64,000 nucleotides of DNA from the NCBI RefSeq assembly GCF_963675975.1, contig NZ_OY780939.1, positions 124,001 to 188,000 of the forward strand. The letters run 5' to 3'. Source of the DNA: Halarcobacter sp. (GTDB lineage Bacteria; Campylobacterota; Campylobacteria; Campylobacterales; Arcobacteraceae). Both the position numbers and the translations under genes were made by a program. Every line of letters starts with the position of its first letter. Position 1 is the stretch's first letter. Positions 26,870 to 35,448 of the stretch are shown one piece after another. The notes beneath the pieces were generated by a model, which had not been told where the DNA came from, did not search any database, and saw only the letters and a list, made by a program, of their open reading frames with translations.

Positions 26870-27708
26870 TTAGTGAGCCATAAACATAGGCAATTTAGAA
26901 TGTTTTAGTAAATATTTAGTTGCTCCACCAAATACAATCTCTTTTAAACCTTTATTATGCCCAAAAGCCCCTATAACAATTAAATCAAAATCACCACTTT
27001 TTGCTGTTTTTAAAGTGTTTCTCCCGGATGAAGTGCTGTTTTTAAAAACTCTGTTGTAATCTTCACATTATGAAAAGCAAAATACTCTTTTAATTTTTCT
27101 AGATTATCACCTTCAGGTAAATATTCAGGTGATGATACCAAATGTACTCTTTGTGCATTTTTTAAAATTGGTAAAGCCTCAGTTATAGTTCTAGCTGCTT
27201 CAGGAGAATTATTCCATGCAATTATTACTGATTTTGTATCAAATGTTTTCATCTCTCTTGGTATTACCATAATAGGTTTTCCACTTTGTAAAACAACTGA
27301 TTCAAAAGTTTCAGAGATGATTCCATCAGTTGGCGCTGCACATACTACCATATCTGAATATTTTGATTCTTGTGCAATTAAAGAGCTTCTATCTCCAAGT
27401 TGAATTAATGGATGAACACAAAACCCTTGGGCAACAGATTCTTTAGTAATCTTTACTCCAATATCTTTTGTGATATCGTGTAATAGTTCATTGAATTTTA
27501 CTGATTCAGTTTGTTGTTTTTCTAAGGCAAACTCTTCAAGCTCTTCTAAAATATGAACTGGAAGTTGTCTATTTATTTTTACTCCAGGAACTGAGTGTAA
27601 CATCTCTAGATAAACATCAAAATGTTTTGCAACTAGAAGTGCACCAAAGATTCTTTCTCTTAGTTCATTTCCACTATCTATTGGCATAAAAAATTTTTTA
27701 TAGCTCAT
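26870..27708 (-). pseudogene. two-domain universal stress protein, broken by a -1 frameshift
   Basis: Reads as a tandem-domain UspA protein of about 280 residues if one base is added near 27012. The first frame starts at ATG 27708 (AAAGGG upstream), covers most of the protein and stops at TAA 27010-27012 after HPGETL. The next 46 codons of the expected C-terminus continue in the -1 frame: KTAKSGDFDLIVIGAFGHN, then the nucleotide-binding KGLKEIVFGG, ending LPMFMAH with a stop at 26870. The break lies at ACA CTT TAA AAA. It may be a real inactivating deletion, a sequencing error in a short homopolymer, or slippage. It follows the shikimate-type dehydrogenase gene in the TRAP operon. Confidence 0.8.
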
Positions 27709-27724
27709 CACTTTCCCTTTTCAA

Positions 27725-28570
27725 TTATTTTTCTAGTGGATATTCTTTTAAAAACTCTTCTTCGATTTTATCACTATCAATATCTATTCCACTAAATCTT
27801 TTAAAAGCTTCAATCCCTTGATATAAGAACAGTTTAAATCCAGAGATAGTTATAATATTATTCTCTTCACAAGTTTGTAAAAACTGCGTATTTACTGGTG
27901 TATAAACTGCATCAAATGCCCATTTTTGTCCACCAAATCCCTCTTTTGGATAAGGGTTTCCAGGATATTGGAACATTCCAATTGGAGTTGCATTGATTAG
28001 TCCATCAACACTTTTCATCTCCTCTTCAACACTGCTTTTTATAAGTCTTGCATTAAATCCTGCATTTTTTAAGTCTTCAACTAATGAAGTTGCCAACTGC
28101 TCATTCATATCATGAACAATCAACTCTTCTACATTTAAACTGCAAAGTCCATAAGCGATAGCCAATCCAACTCCTCCAGCTCCTAGCATTAAAACTTTTC
28201 CAGGATTTTGTTCATTGAATCTTTTTCTATATGCTTCACAAAAACCTAAATAATCCGTGTTGTCTGCTATTAGTTCATCTTTAAACAGTACTGTATTAAC
28301 TGAAGTTAATCCTTTTGGAAAACCTTCCATAGTTTTCACACATTTGAAAGCATTTACTTTATATGGATGTGTTACATTCACTCCATCAAAGCCCTCTTTT
28401 TTACAACGATTTAGTTCCTCTTCAATATTTGCATTTTCTTTATTTGCTAAATCCATTAACTCATAACTTGTATCTAAATCATAAAGTTTTCCAATTAATT
28501 CATGTAATTTTTTTGATTGAGTTTTTCCAATACCATTTCCAAGTAAACCCAATTTTAATTTTCTTTTCAT
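27725..28570 (-). CDS. shikimate/quinate dehydrogenase family protein (AroE-like)
   Basis: 281-residue NAD(P)-dependent dehydrogenase of the AroE family. It has GFDGVNVTHPYKVNA with the catalytic Lys (about residue 70), NTDYLGF with the catalytic Asp (about 106) and the GAGGVGLAIAYGL nucleotide loop (about 132). The N-terminal ligand site reads GNGIGKTQSKKLHE, the form seen in catabolic quinate/shikimate dehydrogenases more than in biosynthetic AroE. The gene follows the second TRAP large permease by 8 bases, so it probably oxidises a compound, such as quinate or shikimate, imported by that transporter. It is unlikely to be the house-keeping aroE. Confidence 0.75.
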   Translation of the reverse strand: MKRKLKLGLLGNGIGKTQSKKLHELIGKLYDLDTSYELMDLANKENANIEEELNRCKKEGFDGVNVTHPYKVNAFKCVKTMEGFPKGLTSVNTVLFKDELIADNTDYLGFCEAYRKRFNEQNPGKVLMLGAGGVGLAIAYGLCSLNVEELIVHDMNEQLATSLVEDLKNAGFNARLIKSSVEEEMKSVDGLINATPIGMFQYPGNPYPKEGFGGQKWAFDAVYTPVNTQFLQTCEENNIITISGFKLFLYQGIEAFKRFSGIDIDSDKIEEEFLKEYPLEK

Positions 28571-28578
28571 CTATTTCC

Positions 28579-29862
28579 TTACTCTATACCAAGAAGTTTT
28601 GGTAGCCCAATAACTGTTTCTGGGACAAAAGTGATAATTATTAATACTAAAAGTTCCACTAAAAATAGTGGTAAAATCTGTTTTGTTAGTTTTCCAAAAC
28701 CAACATTTGCAATGGAGTCTGCAACAAAGAGGCAAAGTCCAAGTGGTGGGGTTATAAGCCCAATCATCAAGTTAAAGATTACTAATATTCCAAAATGTAC
28801 TGGATCGATTCCTAAACTTACTGCAATTGGGTGTAAAATAGGAACCAACACTAACATTGCAGCAATCCCTTCTAAGAATAAGCCAACAAATAAAAATAAG
28901 AATATTACAGCTATTAAGAACATCCATTTTACAGTCATATATTGTAATGCAAAATCAGTAATCATATTTGGAACTCTGTTATAGTTTAAAAGCCAGTTTG
29001 CAGCTGCAACAGCAGCAATAACAATAAGAATAACAGAACTATCTCTCATAGCATTTGCAAATATTTTTGGTATTCTTTTTATTTTTAACTCTTTTGTTAT
29101 AAATACACCAATAATAATCGCATAAGCAACAGCAAAACTTGCAGCTTCTGTTGGAGTTACAATTCCAATTAAAATACTTCCCACAACAAGTACAGGCATC
29201 ATCATAGGAACAATACCTTGAAGTAAAACACTTGCTGTTGATTGTTTTTTACCATCAACTTCTTTTTCAAGTTTTTTCTCATAATGACCTGCAAAAACCA
29301 TTACATATATTGATAAAAATATTGCTAACATAACTCCTGGAACAATACCAGCTACAAAAAGTGCAGGAACAGAAACACCTGAAACAGTAAGAGCATAAAT
29401 AATAACAGGAATACTAGGTGGAATAATAGGACCAATAACTGAAGATGCAGCAGTAATTGCAGCTGCAAAATCTCTAGGATAACCTCTTTTTTCCATTTCA
29501 GGAATAAAAACCCTACCAATAGCAGAAGTATCAGCAACAGCTGAACCTGAAAGTCCTGCAAAGATTACAGATGCCCAAATATTTACCATTGCTAAGCCAG
29601 CTCTTAATCTTCCAACTAAAATACTAGCAAAAGCGATAATTCTACTTGTGATACCAGATTCATTCATCAACTCACCAGCTAAGATAAATAAAGGAATTGC
29701 CAATAATGGGTAAGATTGAAGTCCACCAAAAACTTGAGTTGCTACAATTCTTAAGCTATAAGGAAAATCTCCAACTGCCATAAAATAAAATAGTGCTGCT
29801 AAAATAGAAAAAGCAATAGGAACACCAACTAAAAGTCCAATAAGTAAAATTGCATAAGTCAT
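28579..29862 (-). CDS. TRAP transporter large permease (DctM family)
   Basis: 427-residue large permease with about 12 membrane segments and the family motifs FAGLSGSAVADTSAIG, IGPIIPPSIPVIIYAL and IVTPTEAASFAVAYA; the C-terminus carries GLITPPLGLCLFVADS. The start codon overlaps the dctQ stop by four bases (ATGA). It belongs to the second TRAP system of the window and is not closely similar to the one at 2.9 kb. Confidence 0.92.
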   Translation of the reverse strand: MTYAILLIGLLVGVPIAFSILAALFYFMAVGDFPYSLRIVATQVFGGLQSYPLLAIPLFILAGELMNESGITSRIIAFASILVGRLRAGLAMVNIWASVIFAGLSGSAVADTSAIGRVFIPEMEKRGYPRDFAAAITAASSVIGPIIPPSIPVIIYALTVSGVSVPALFVAGIVPGVMLAIFLSIYVMVFAGHYEKKLEKEVDGKKQSTASVLLQGIVPMMMPVLVVGSILIGIVTPTEAASFAVAYAIIIGVFITKELKIKRIPKIFANAMRDSSVILIVIAAVAAANWLLNYNRVPNMITDFALQYMTVKWMFLIAVIFLFLFVGLFLEGIAAMLVLVPILHPIAVSLGIDPVHFGILVIFNLMIGLITPPLGLCLFVADSIANVGFGKLTKQILPLFLVELLVLIIITFVPETVIGLPKLLGIE

Positions 29863-30422
29863 AGACCAGCCTCCACTACTTTATCTGAGTCAGCTTCATA
29901 AAGTCTATTTAAAAGTCTTATTAATGCTGCAAGAGCTAATAATAATCCACCAAATGCAATTGAAAATTGATAAGGGTACATTTTCCCTAAGATAATAAGG
30001 TTATCAATGCCAAAGAAATCTCTTAAATCTTTTGCACCATTTATTAAACCAGAAGCTTGAATCTTTCCTCTTTTTGCTGCAAAAACATATCCTGAGTACA
30101 TCAATACAAAACCAGTTATAATCATAATAAAATCAACAAAGATATTTAATCTTTTCATCCAAGCTTTTGAGATAAAATCAACTAATATAGTAAATTTTAC
30201 ATGTTGATCATTCATATATGCCCAAGCTACTCCAAACATAACTCCATATATTGCTAAAAATACTGGAAGTTGTTCTCCCCATTCAAAGGATTTATCAAAA
30301 GCATACCTTCTTGTTGAGTTTATAAAAATTATAAGAAACACAGCAAACATTGAAAGCCCTGCTCCACCTGCTAAAAAGGTAGAGTAGGTATTAGTAACTT
30401 TTTCTAAAGATTTTTTAAACAT
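29859..30422 (-). CDS. TRAP transporter small membrane subunit (DctQ family)
   Basis: 187-residue small permease with four membrane segments. The family pattern NSTRRYAFDKSFEWGEQLP is followed by VAWAYMNDQHVKFTILVDF. Start and stop overlap the neighbouring TRAP genes by one and four bases, a tightly coupled dctPQM arrangement. Confidence 0.88.
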   Translation of the reverse strand: MFKKSLEKVTNTYSTFLAGGAGLSMFAVFLIIFINSTRRYAFDKSFEWGEQLPVFLAIYGVMFGVAWAYMNDQHVKFTILVDFISKAWMKRLNIFVDFIMIITGFVLMYSGYVFAAKRGKIQASGLINGAKDLRDFFGIDNLIILGKMYPYQFSIAFGGLLLALAALIRLLNRLYEADSDKVVEAGL

Positions 30423-31426
30423 TAATTAGTAGCTTCCTGTACTGCTTTGTCAAGTTTTTTAATCCATACAGAATCACTACCAAGCTCACTTGCTAACCAT
30501 TTTTTTACAGCAGGTTGTGCCATTTTTTTGAATTGATTTAATTCGTCTTTTGTAGGAGAATAAACTTTCATCCCTTCTGCTACAATTTTTGTTACACCAT
30601 CTGCTGTGTTAAACTGTTGGATTGCTCTTCCCATAGTTCCTGCAATTCTTGCAGCTTTTTGAATAATCTCTTGTTGAGCTGGTGTGAACATTCCAAAAAG
30701 TTCGTCATTGATTACAATAAAATCTGCACCATAAACATGGTTGTCTAAAATCATATATTTTTGTAGTTTATGAAATTTATTGTTGTAAATAGTTCCTACT
30801 GGATTTTCTTGTCCATCAACAACACCAGTTGATAAGGCATTTGGTAACTCAGACCATGCAATTGGAGTTGGCTCACCACCTAAACCTTTTACCATCTCTA
30901 CATATAATGGAATAGGCATAACTCTAAATTTTAAGCCTTTCATATCTGCAGGAGTTTTAATCTCTTTTGTATTGTTAGTAAAATTTCTAAAACCTGTTTC
31001 ACCATAAGCTAAAGTTCTAAGTCCAGTCTCTTCTAAACAATGAGCTGATAACTCTTTACCAAATTGTCCATCTAAAACATCCCACGCAACTGATGGCGAA
31101 GAGAAAGTATAAGGAATATCTAAAACTGATGCTGCAGGACAAACTTTTGACATAGCACCTGAAACTATAGCCATAGAAGTGATTCCCTCTTGTACTTGTT
31201 GAATCATTTCACTCTCATTTCCTAAAGCTTTTGCAGGGAAAATCTCAACTTTTATATCAGTTTCGCCCTCAACAATTTTTTTAAAAATAATTGCTGCTGA
31301 ACCTTTTTTTGATGTTTGCCATTCAGAACCATCTACATGACCTAATTTAATTACAGGAGCTGCTATTGCTGTTGAGGCAAAAAAACCTAAAGCTGCTACT
31401 GCTTTTAATATAGACAATTTTTTCAT
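30422..31426 (-). CDS. TRAP transporter substrate-binding protein (DctP family)
   Basis: 334-residue periplasmic receptor with signal peptide (MKKLSILKAVAALGFFASTAIA). The ligand-site motif MKGLKFRVMPIPLYVEMVKG contains the conserved Arg, followed by AWSELPNALSTGVVDGQENP, typical of the DctP branch binding organic acids. It is the first gene of the dctPQM-dehydrogenase-usp operon and is divergent from a TetR regulator across about 150 bases. Quinate or shikimate is the ligand suggested by the dehydrogenase gene; this is inference. Confidence 0.9.
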   Translation of the reverse strand: MKKLSILKAVAALGFFASTAIAAPVIKLGHVDGSEWQTSKKGSAAIIFKKIVEGETDIKVEIFPAKALGNESEMIQQVQEGITSMAIVSGAMSKVCPAASVLDIPYTFSSPSVAWDVLDGQFGKELSAHCLEETGLRTLAYGETGFRNFTNNTKEIKTPADMKGLKFRVMPIPLYVEMVKGLGGEPTPIAWSELPNALSTGVVDGQENPVGTIYNNKFHKLQKYMILDNHVYGADFIVINDELFGMFTPAQQEIIQKAARIAGTMGRAIQQFNTADGVTKIVAEGMKVYSPTKDELNQFKKMAQPAVKKWLASELGSDSVWIKKLDKAVQEATN

Positions 31427-31579
31427 TATTTCTCCTTGATTAACTCTTAGTACCCTAGTTTACGATTAGCTACTTACTAAATGTACCAAATGGTTAATTA
31501 TATCAATTTTTTTTCTTAATTAGCTTTAACAAGTAATAGGTATAATAAATTTTGAAATTGTTTTGAAAAGGAAAAAACT

Positions 31580-32218
31580 ATTAAAAGAAAAAGTTGGAAG
31601 CAAGATCCCCAATTAGTAAAAAAAAATATATTAAAAGTAGCTACTAAAGAGATATCTAAAAATGGCCTTGCAGGAAGTAGAATAAATATTATTGCAGAAA
31701 AATGTGATACCTCAAAAAGAATGATTTATTACTATTTTGAAAACAAAGAGGGCTTATATAAAGCAGTACTTGAATCAACATATAATTCTATTAGAAAAGC
31801 AGAAGAGAGTATAAAACTTGATGAACTTGAACCAATTGAGGCACTAAAAAAACTTGCTTTATTTACAATAAAACATCATGCTAAAAATCCTGACTTTATT
31901 CGTATTATTATGAATGAAAATATACATGATTGTAAATATTTAAAACTATCATCTATAATAAAAGAGGTAAATGCTCCAGCTATTAAAAGGCTTGAAGAGA
32001 TTTATAAAAAAGGTGTTGAGAAAGATCTATTTAGAAAAGGTATTAGTCCATTAGAAATACATTGGCATATAAGTGCAATATCTTTTTTTAATATCTCAAA
32101 TAGACCATCTTTTACAACTGCTTTTGGAGATGTACTAACTTCGAAAGAAAATATTGAAAATTTTGAAAATCATATGGTTGAGATGATTTTAAGATTTGTT
32201 TTAAAAAAGATTAGTTAA
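31580..32218 (+). CDS. TetR/AcrR-family regulator, apparent ATT start
   Basis: TetR-type repressor of about 212 residues. The N-terminal helix-turn-helix reads GLAGSRINIIAEKCDTSKRM then IYYYFENKEGLYKAVLE. No ATG, GTG or TTG exists in the open part of the frame before an ATG at 31721, which lies inside the helix-turn-helix. The family N-terminus (KRKSWKQDPQLVKK) begins exactly at an ATT codon at 31580, and AAAAGGA lies seven bases before it. ATT starts are rare (infC, pcnB are known cases) and usually keep expression low. It is divergent from the second TRAP operon, which it probably controls. Confidence 0.75.
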   Translation: MKRKSWKQDPQLVKKNILKVATKEISKNGLAGSRINIIAEKCDTSKRMIYYYFENKEGLYKAVLESTYNSIRKAEESIKLDELEPIEALKKLALFTIKHHAKNPDFIRIIMNENIHDCKYLKLSSIIKEVNAPAIKRLEEIYKKGVEKDLFRKGISPLEIHWHISAISFFNISNRPSFTTAFGDVLTSKENIENFENHMVEMILRFVLKKIS

Positions 32219-32237
32219 AACTAACTAATCTTTTTTT
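32203..32237. terminator. shared terminator of tetR and folA
   Basis: Arms of 15 bp, AAAAAAGATTAGTTA and its near-perfect complement, with a three-base loop and a run of seven T. The ends of both convergent genes lie within or next to the structure. Confidence 0.8.
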
Positions 32238-32728
32238 GTCCAAACTTTGAACTTCCAAGCTGGACTTTTTACTTGACCATTTTCTGTGATCTCTTCATAA
32301 TCTTTTTGCTCAACTAAATCCCAAGTTGAAAAATCAATTGGCTCTAAAAATGCATCTGCTTCACCCTCAAAATCAACTTCACTTAAATACATTTTGTCAA
32401 CATAAGGAAAAAGTGTTTTATAAATATTTGCTCCACCTATAATAAAAAGCTCCTCTTCTGCAGTTTTTCTTGCAAAATTAAAAGCTTCTTGAACATCATT
32501 GAAAGTGTGAACACCTTCGTGCTCAAAACCACTATTACTTAAAACAAGCGATGTTCTGTTTGGAAGAGGTTTTCCTATAGATTCAAAAGTTTTTCTTCCC
32601 ATTAGAATATGGTGTCCTGAAGTTATTTGTTTAAAGTTTTTAAAATCTTCAGAAATATGCCATAACATTTGGTTGTTTAAACCAATCTCCCAGTTTTTTC
32701 CATAAGCTACAATCATCGATATAATCAT
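32225..32728 (-). CDS. folA: dihydrofolate reductase
   Basis: Reduces dihydrofolate to tetrahydrofolate with NADPH. At 167 residues it has normal length. It shows MIVAYGKNWEIGLNNQMLWH with the substrate-binding acidic position in HISEDFKNFK, the HHILMGRKTFESIGKPLPNR NADPH segment and FIIGGANIYKTLFP. AAAAGGAATAGT precedes the ATG. It lies downstream of thyA on the same strand, the classical thyA-folA pairing in which thymidylate synthase makes the dihydrofolate that this enzyme recycles. Confidence 0.95.
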   Translation of the reverse strand: MIISMIVAYGKNWEIGLNNQMLWHISEDFKNFKQITSGHHILMGRKTFESIGKPLPNRTSLVLSNSGFEHEGVHTFNDVQEAFNFARKTAEEELFIIGGANIYKTLFPYVDKMYLSEVDFEGEADAFLEPIDFSTWDLVEQKDYEEITENGQVKSPAWKFKVWTKKD

Positions 32729-32744
32729 ACTATTCCTTTTAATT

Positions 32745-32772
32745 GGTTCCCAATAAAAAGGGACCTTTTTTT
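32745..32772 (+). terminator. plus-strand-oriented hairpin plus T-run between thyA and folA
   Basis: GGTTCCC and GGGACC pair with one bulged base and are followed by seven T on the plus strand. Both flanking genes are on the minus strand, so this structure would stop plus-strand transcription rather than theirs. Confidence 0.45.
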
Positions 32773-32831
32773 ATTTGTCTACTTTTTAGCGAAGAAAATA
32801 AATTTCTTCTAAAAGTAGGAAAATTCTAAAG

Positions 32832-32849
32832 AAGGCAACGAGTTGCCTT
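32832..32849 (-). terminator. terminator-like hairpin after thyA
   Basis: Arms AAGGCAAC / GTTGCCTT around a two-base loop, just after the thyA stop codon on the minus strand; a moderately T-rich stretch follows. Confidence 0.55.
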
Positions 32850-32853
32850 TTGG

Positions 32854-33717
32854 CTATACAGCCATAACTGCTTTTATTGCTTCGTGACACTCATAATCAA
32901 CAAGTTCAAAATCTTCCATTTTGAAATCATTTATATCTTTGATATCTGGATTGATTTTCATTGTTGGTTTTTTAAATGGTGTTCTTGTTAGTTGTAAATT
33001 TACTTGTTCCATATGGTTTGAGTAGATATGTGCATCCCCAAACGTATGTACAAAATCTCCCAATTCTAATTCACAAACTTGTGCAATCATCATAGTTAAA
33101 AGTGCATAAGAAGCTATATTAAAAGGAACTCCTAAAAATACATCTGCACTTCTTTGGTATAGTTGACAAGATAGTTTTCCATTTGCTACATAAAACTGGA
33201 AAAAAGTATGACAAGGTGGTAATGCCATATTGTCTATCTCAGCTGCATTCCAAGCATTTAAAATAATTCTTCTACTATCTGGATTTGTTTTGATTTGATT
33301 TATAATATCAGCTAGTTGATCAACTCTTTTTCCATTTGCACCTTCCCAAGATCTCCATTGAGCTCCATATACTGGTCCTAATTGTTTTTCAGTATCAGTA
33401 TTTGTATACCCTAAAGCTTTCCCTTGGGCATCTGCATTTGCAGTCCAAACAGTTTTTTTACCAATAAGGTTTTCTGCTTTGTCTCCAAAATGGATTTCAG
33501 CAAGTCTTCTTTCATCTGTACTTCCCTCAATAAACCATAAAAGCTCAGAAATAATAGCTTTAAGATGTGTTTTTTTAGTAGTAACTAAAGGAAAACCTTC
33601 ACTTAAATCAAATCTCATTTGATAACCAAAAACAGAAGTAGTACCAGTACCTGTTCTATCCTCTTTTTTAATACCATTATCTAAAATATGTTGCAGTAAG
33701 TCTAAGTATTGTTTCAA
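32854..33717 (-). CDS. thyA: thymidylate synthase
   Basis: Makes dTMP from dUMP with methylene-tetrahydrofolate. The 287-residue protein starts [15 protein letters not shown], has the phosphate-binding [17 protein letters not shown] and the catalytic Cys in [13 protein letters not shown], then [18 protein letters not shown], all classical ThyA motifs. This is the folate-dependent ThyA type rather than the flavin ThyX type. folA lies downstream on the same strand. Confidence 0.97.
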   Translation of the reverse strand: MKQYLDLLQHILDNGIKKEDRTGTGTTSVFGYQMRFDLSEGFPLVTTKKTHLKAIISELLWFIEGSTDERRLAEIHFGDKAENLIGKKTVWTANADAQGKALGYTNTDTEKQLGPVYGAQWRSWEGANGKRVDQLADIINQIKTNPDSRRIILNAWNAAEIDNMALPPCHTFFQFYVANGKLSCQLYQRSADVFLGVPFNIASYALLTMMIAQVCELELGDFVHTFGDAHIYSNHMEQVNLQLTRTPFKKPTMKINPDIKDINDFKMEDFELVDYECHEAIKAVMAV

Positions 33718-33885
33718 TGATATTCCTTCTTTTTTTATAGTTTGTTATTTTAGCAGATTCATACTTTTTTCTAGTTTTTATCTTGAATCAAATAAAAAAC
33801 CTCTAAATAAGTCATTGATATTTATGTAAACTTTTAAATAATATTCTTGTAATATATTTGCAAATATTATATTTAAAGAGTTATT

Positions 33886-35448
33886 ATGGAATTGGTTTAT
33901 TTGTGGGTTGAAGATTATAAAAATATAAAGAAACAGGGGTTTAATTTTTCTCCTAGGTTTGAGTGTAAGTATGATAAAAATACTGAAGAATTAACTATTA
34001 ATGAAAATGAAGATTATGTGAGTATATTTCCTGAAAACATAAATATTACGGCTATTGTTGGAGAAAATGGAAGTGGAAAGAGTAGTTTATTAGTTGGTAT
34101 AACAAATGGAAAAATTGTAATCAAAAAAGAAGAAAGTAAATTGTTTAGTTCCCATTTTAAAGATTCGAAATGTAATAAAAAATTGAATGAATATAACTCA
34201 TATAAAGAACATGAGATAATTTATTTAGATTCTGATTTAATAAAAATCAAACCTAAGAAAAATTATGCGGATTATTTCAATTTACATATTTATGATAAAA
34301 ATTTATATAAAAAAGTTGAAAATAATATTGCAATAAGTTTAGATTTTAATATAGATAAATTTAGAAAAAATTTTTATAATTTAATTGTTAAATATAGAAA
34401 ACTATTTAAATCTAATATCTTTATATTTAATCCTATAAAAATCTTTTTTAAAGTAAAAATGCCTGAAGTTGATTCTAAAAAAATTAATAAACTCATAGAA
34501 GAGAGTCAAAAAGAGATATTATCTAAAGATAATTTTTTTGTTTTTCTTTATGCCCAAATTAACCATCTTGGAATTCTTACTAATAAGGATAGAGATTCTT
34601 TAGAAAAATCATTTAAAAAGAATAAGGAAACGGTAATTAAATACGTTAAAGAATTTGAGCTTGATAAACTAAAATTATATTATGATTTTTTTGATACTTT
34701 ATCCAAATATGAAAATAATACAGCTTTTTCCCTTGAATCTTTTAGTACTATATATAACGAATATAAAGAAGTGATTTTAAAACTTATAGAAATAGGTTAT
34801 TTACAAATAGATTTCGTGGATTGTTTAAAAAGAACTTATTTTGATTTATCTCAAGGAGAAAGAAAGTTTTTTACTGAATCACTAATGATTTATGATGCAA
34901 TTGTAAAAACAGATAAGGATGATATATTGTTAGTATTAGATGAACCTGATTTAAGTCTTCATCCTGATTGGCAAAAAGGATATATAAAAGAACTGTTAAA
35001 CCTACTTCACAATTTTCCAAATAAAAATTTTCATGTAATTATTACTTCTCACTCTCCATTTATTCTTTCAGACTTACCAAAAGAAAATGTAATATTTTTA
35101 GAAAAAGGAAAACAAGTTTATCCTTTTGAAGATAATCAACAAACGTTTGGAGCAAATATTCATACTTTACTCTCTCATGGTTTTTTTATGAAAGATGGAC
35201 TTATGGGAGGGTTTGCAAAAGAAAAAATTCAAAATGTTATTAATTTTTTAAACAATGATAAATCAACAATTCAAACAAAAAAAGATGCTTGGAAAATCAT
35301 CCAAATAGTTGGTGAGCCATTTTTAAAGTACAAATTAGAAGAAATGTTTCATGAAAACTATTCAAGTGATGAAGTGAAGAATGAAGCAAAAATTAAAAAA
35401 CTTGAAGAAGAAATAGAAAGGCTAAAGAATGTTAAGCCTAAAGATTGA
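33886..35448 (+). CDS. AAA ATPase of a Septu-like defence pair (PtuA-like)
   Basis: 520-residue SMC/RecF-type ATPase. Walker A GENGSGKSSLL is at about residues 59-69, a long helical, charged insert follows (about 75-310), and the C-terminal half has the ABC-like signature LSQGERKFF (about 321), Walker B LLVLDEPDLSLHP (about 347) and the switch His in IITSHSPF (about 386). The tail ends in a coiled coil (KIKKLEEEIERLKN). It overlaps an HNH nuclease gene by 20 bases. ATPase plus HNH nuclease is the composition of Septu anti-phage systems. Codon use is more AT-rich than in flanking metabolic genes, which fits horizontal gain between thyA and an AraC gene. Confidence 0.75.
   Translation: MELVYLWVEDYKNIKKQGFNFSPRFECKYDKNTEELTINENEDYVSIFPENINITAIVGENGSGKSSLLVGITNGKIVIKKEESKLFSSHFKDSKCNKKLNEYNSYKEHEIIYLDSDLIKIKPKKNYADYFNLHIYDKNLYKKVENNIAISLDFNIDKFRKNFYNLIVKYRKLFKSNIFIFNPIKIFFKVKMPEVDSKKINKLIEESQKEILSKDNFFVFLYAQINHLGILTNKDRDSLEKSFKKNKETVIKYVKEFELDKLKLYYDFFDTLSKYENNTAFSLESFSTIYNEYKEVILKLIEIGYLQIDFVDCLKRTYFDLSQGERKFFTESLMIYDAIVKTDKDDILLVLDEPDLSLHPDWQKGYIKELLNLLHNFPNKNFHVIITSHSPFILSDLPKENVIFLEKGKQVYPFEDNQQTFGANIHTLLSHGFFMKDGLMGGFAKEKIQNVINFLNNDKSTIQTKKDAWKIIQIVGEPFLKYKLEEMFHENYSSDEVKNEAKIKKLEEEIERLKNVKPKD

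Noticed and set aside
33718-33885. Possible retron non-coding RNA or toxin gene before the Septu-like ATPase
   Set aside because: The stretch is plain AT-rich sequence with only a short TATTTGCAAATA palindrome; no reverse transcriptase gene is adjacent, so a retron is not supported.
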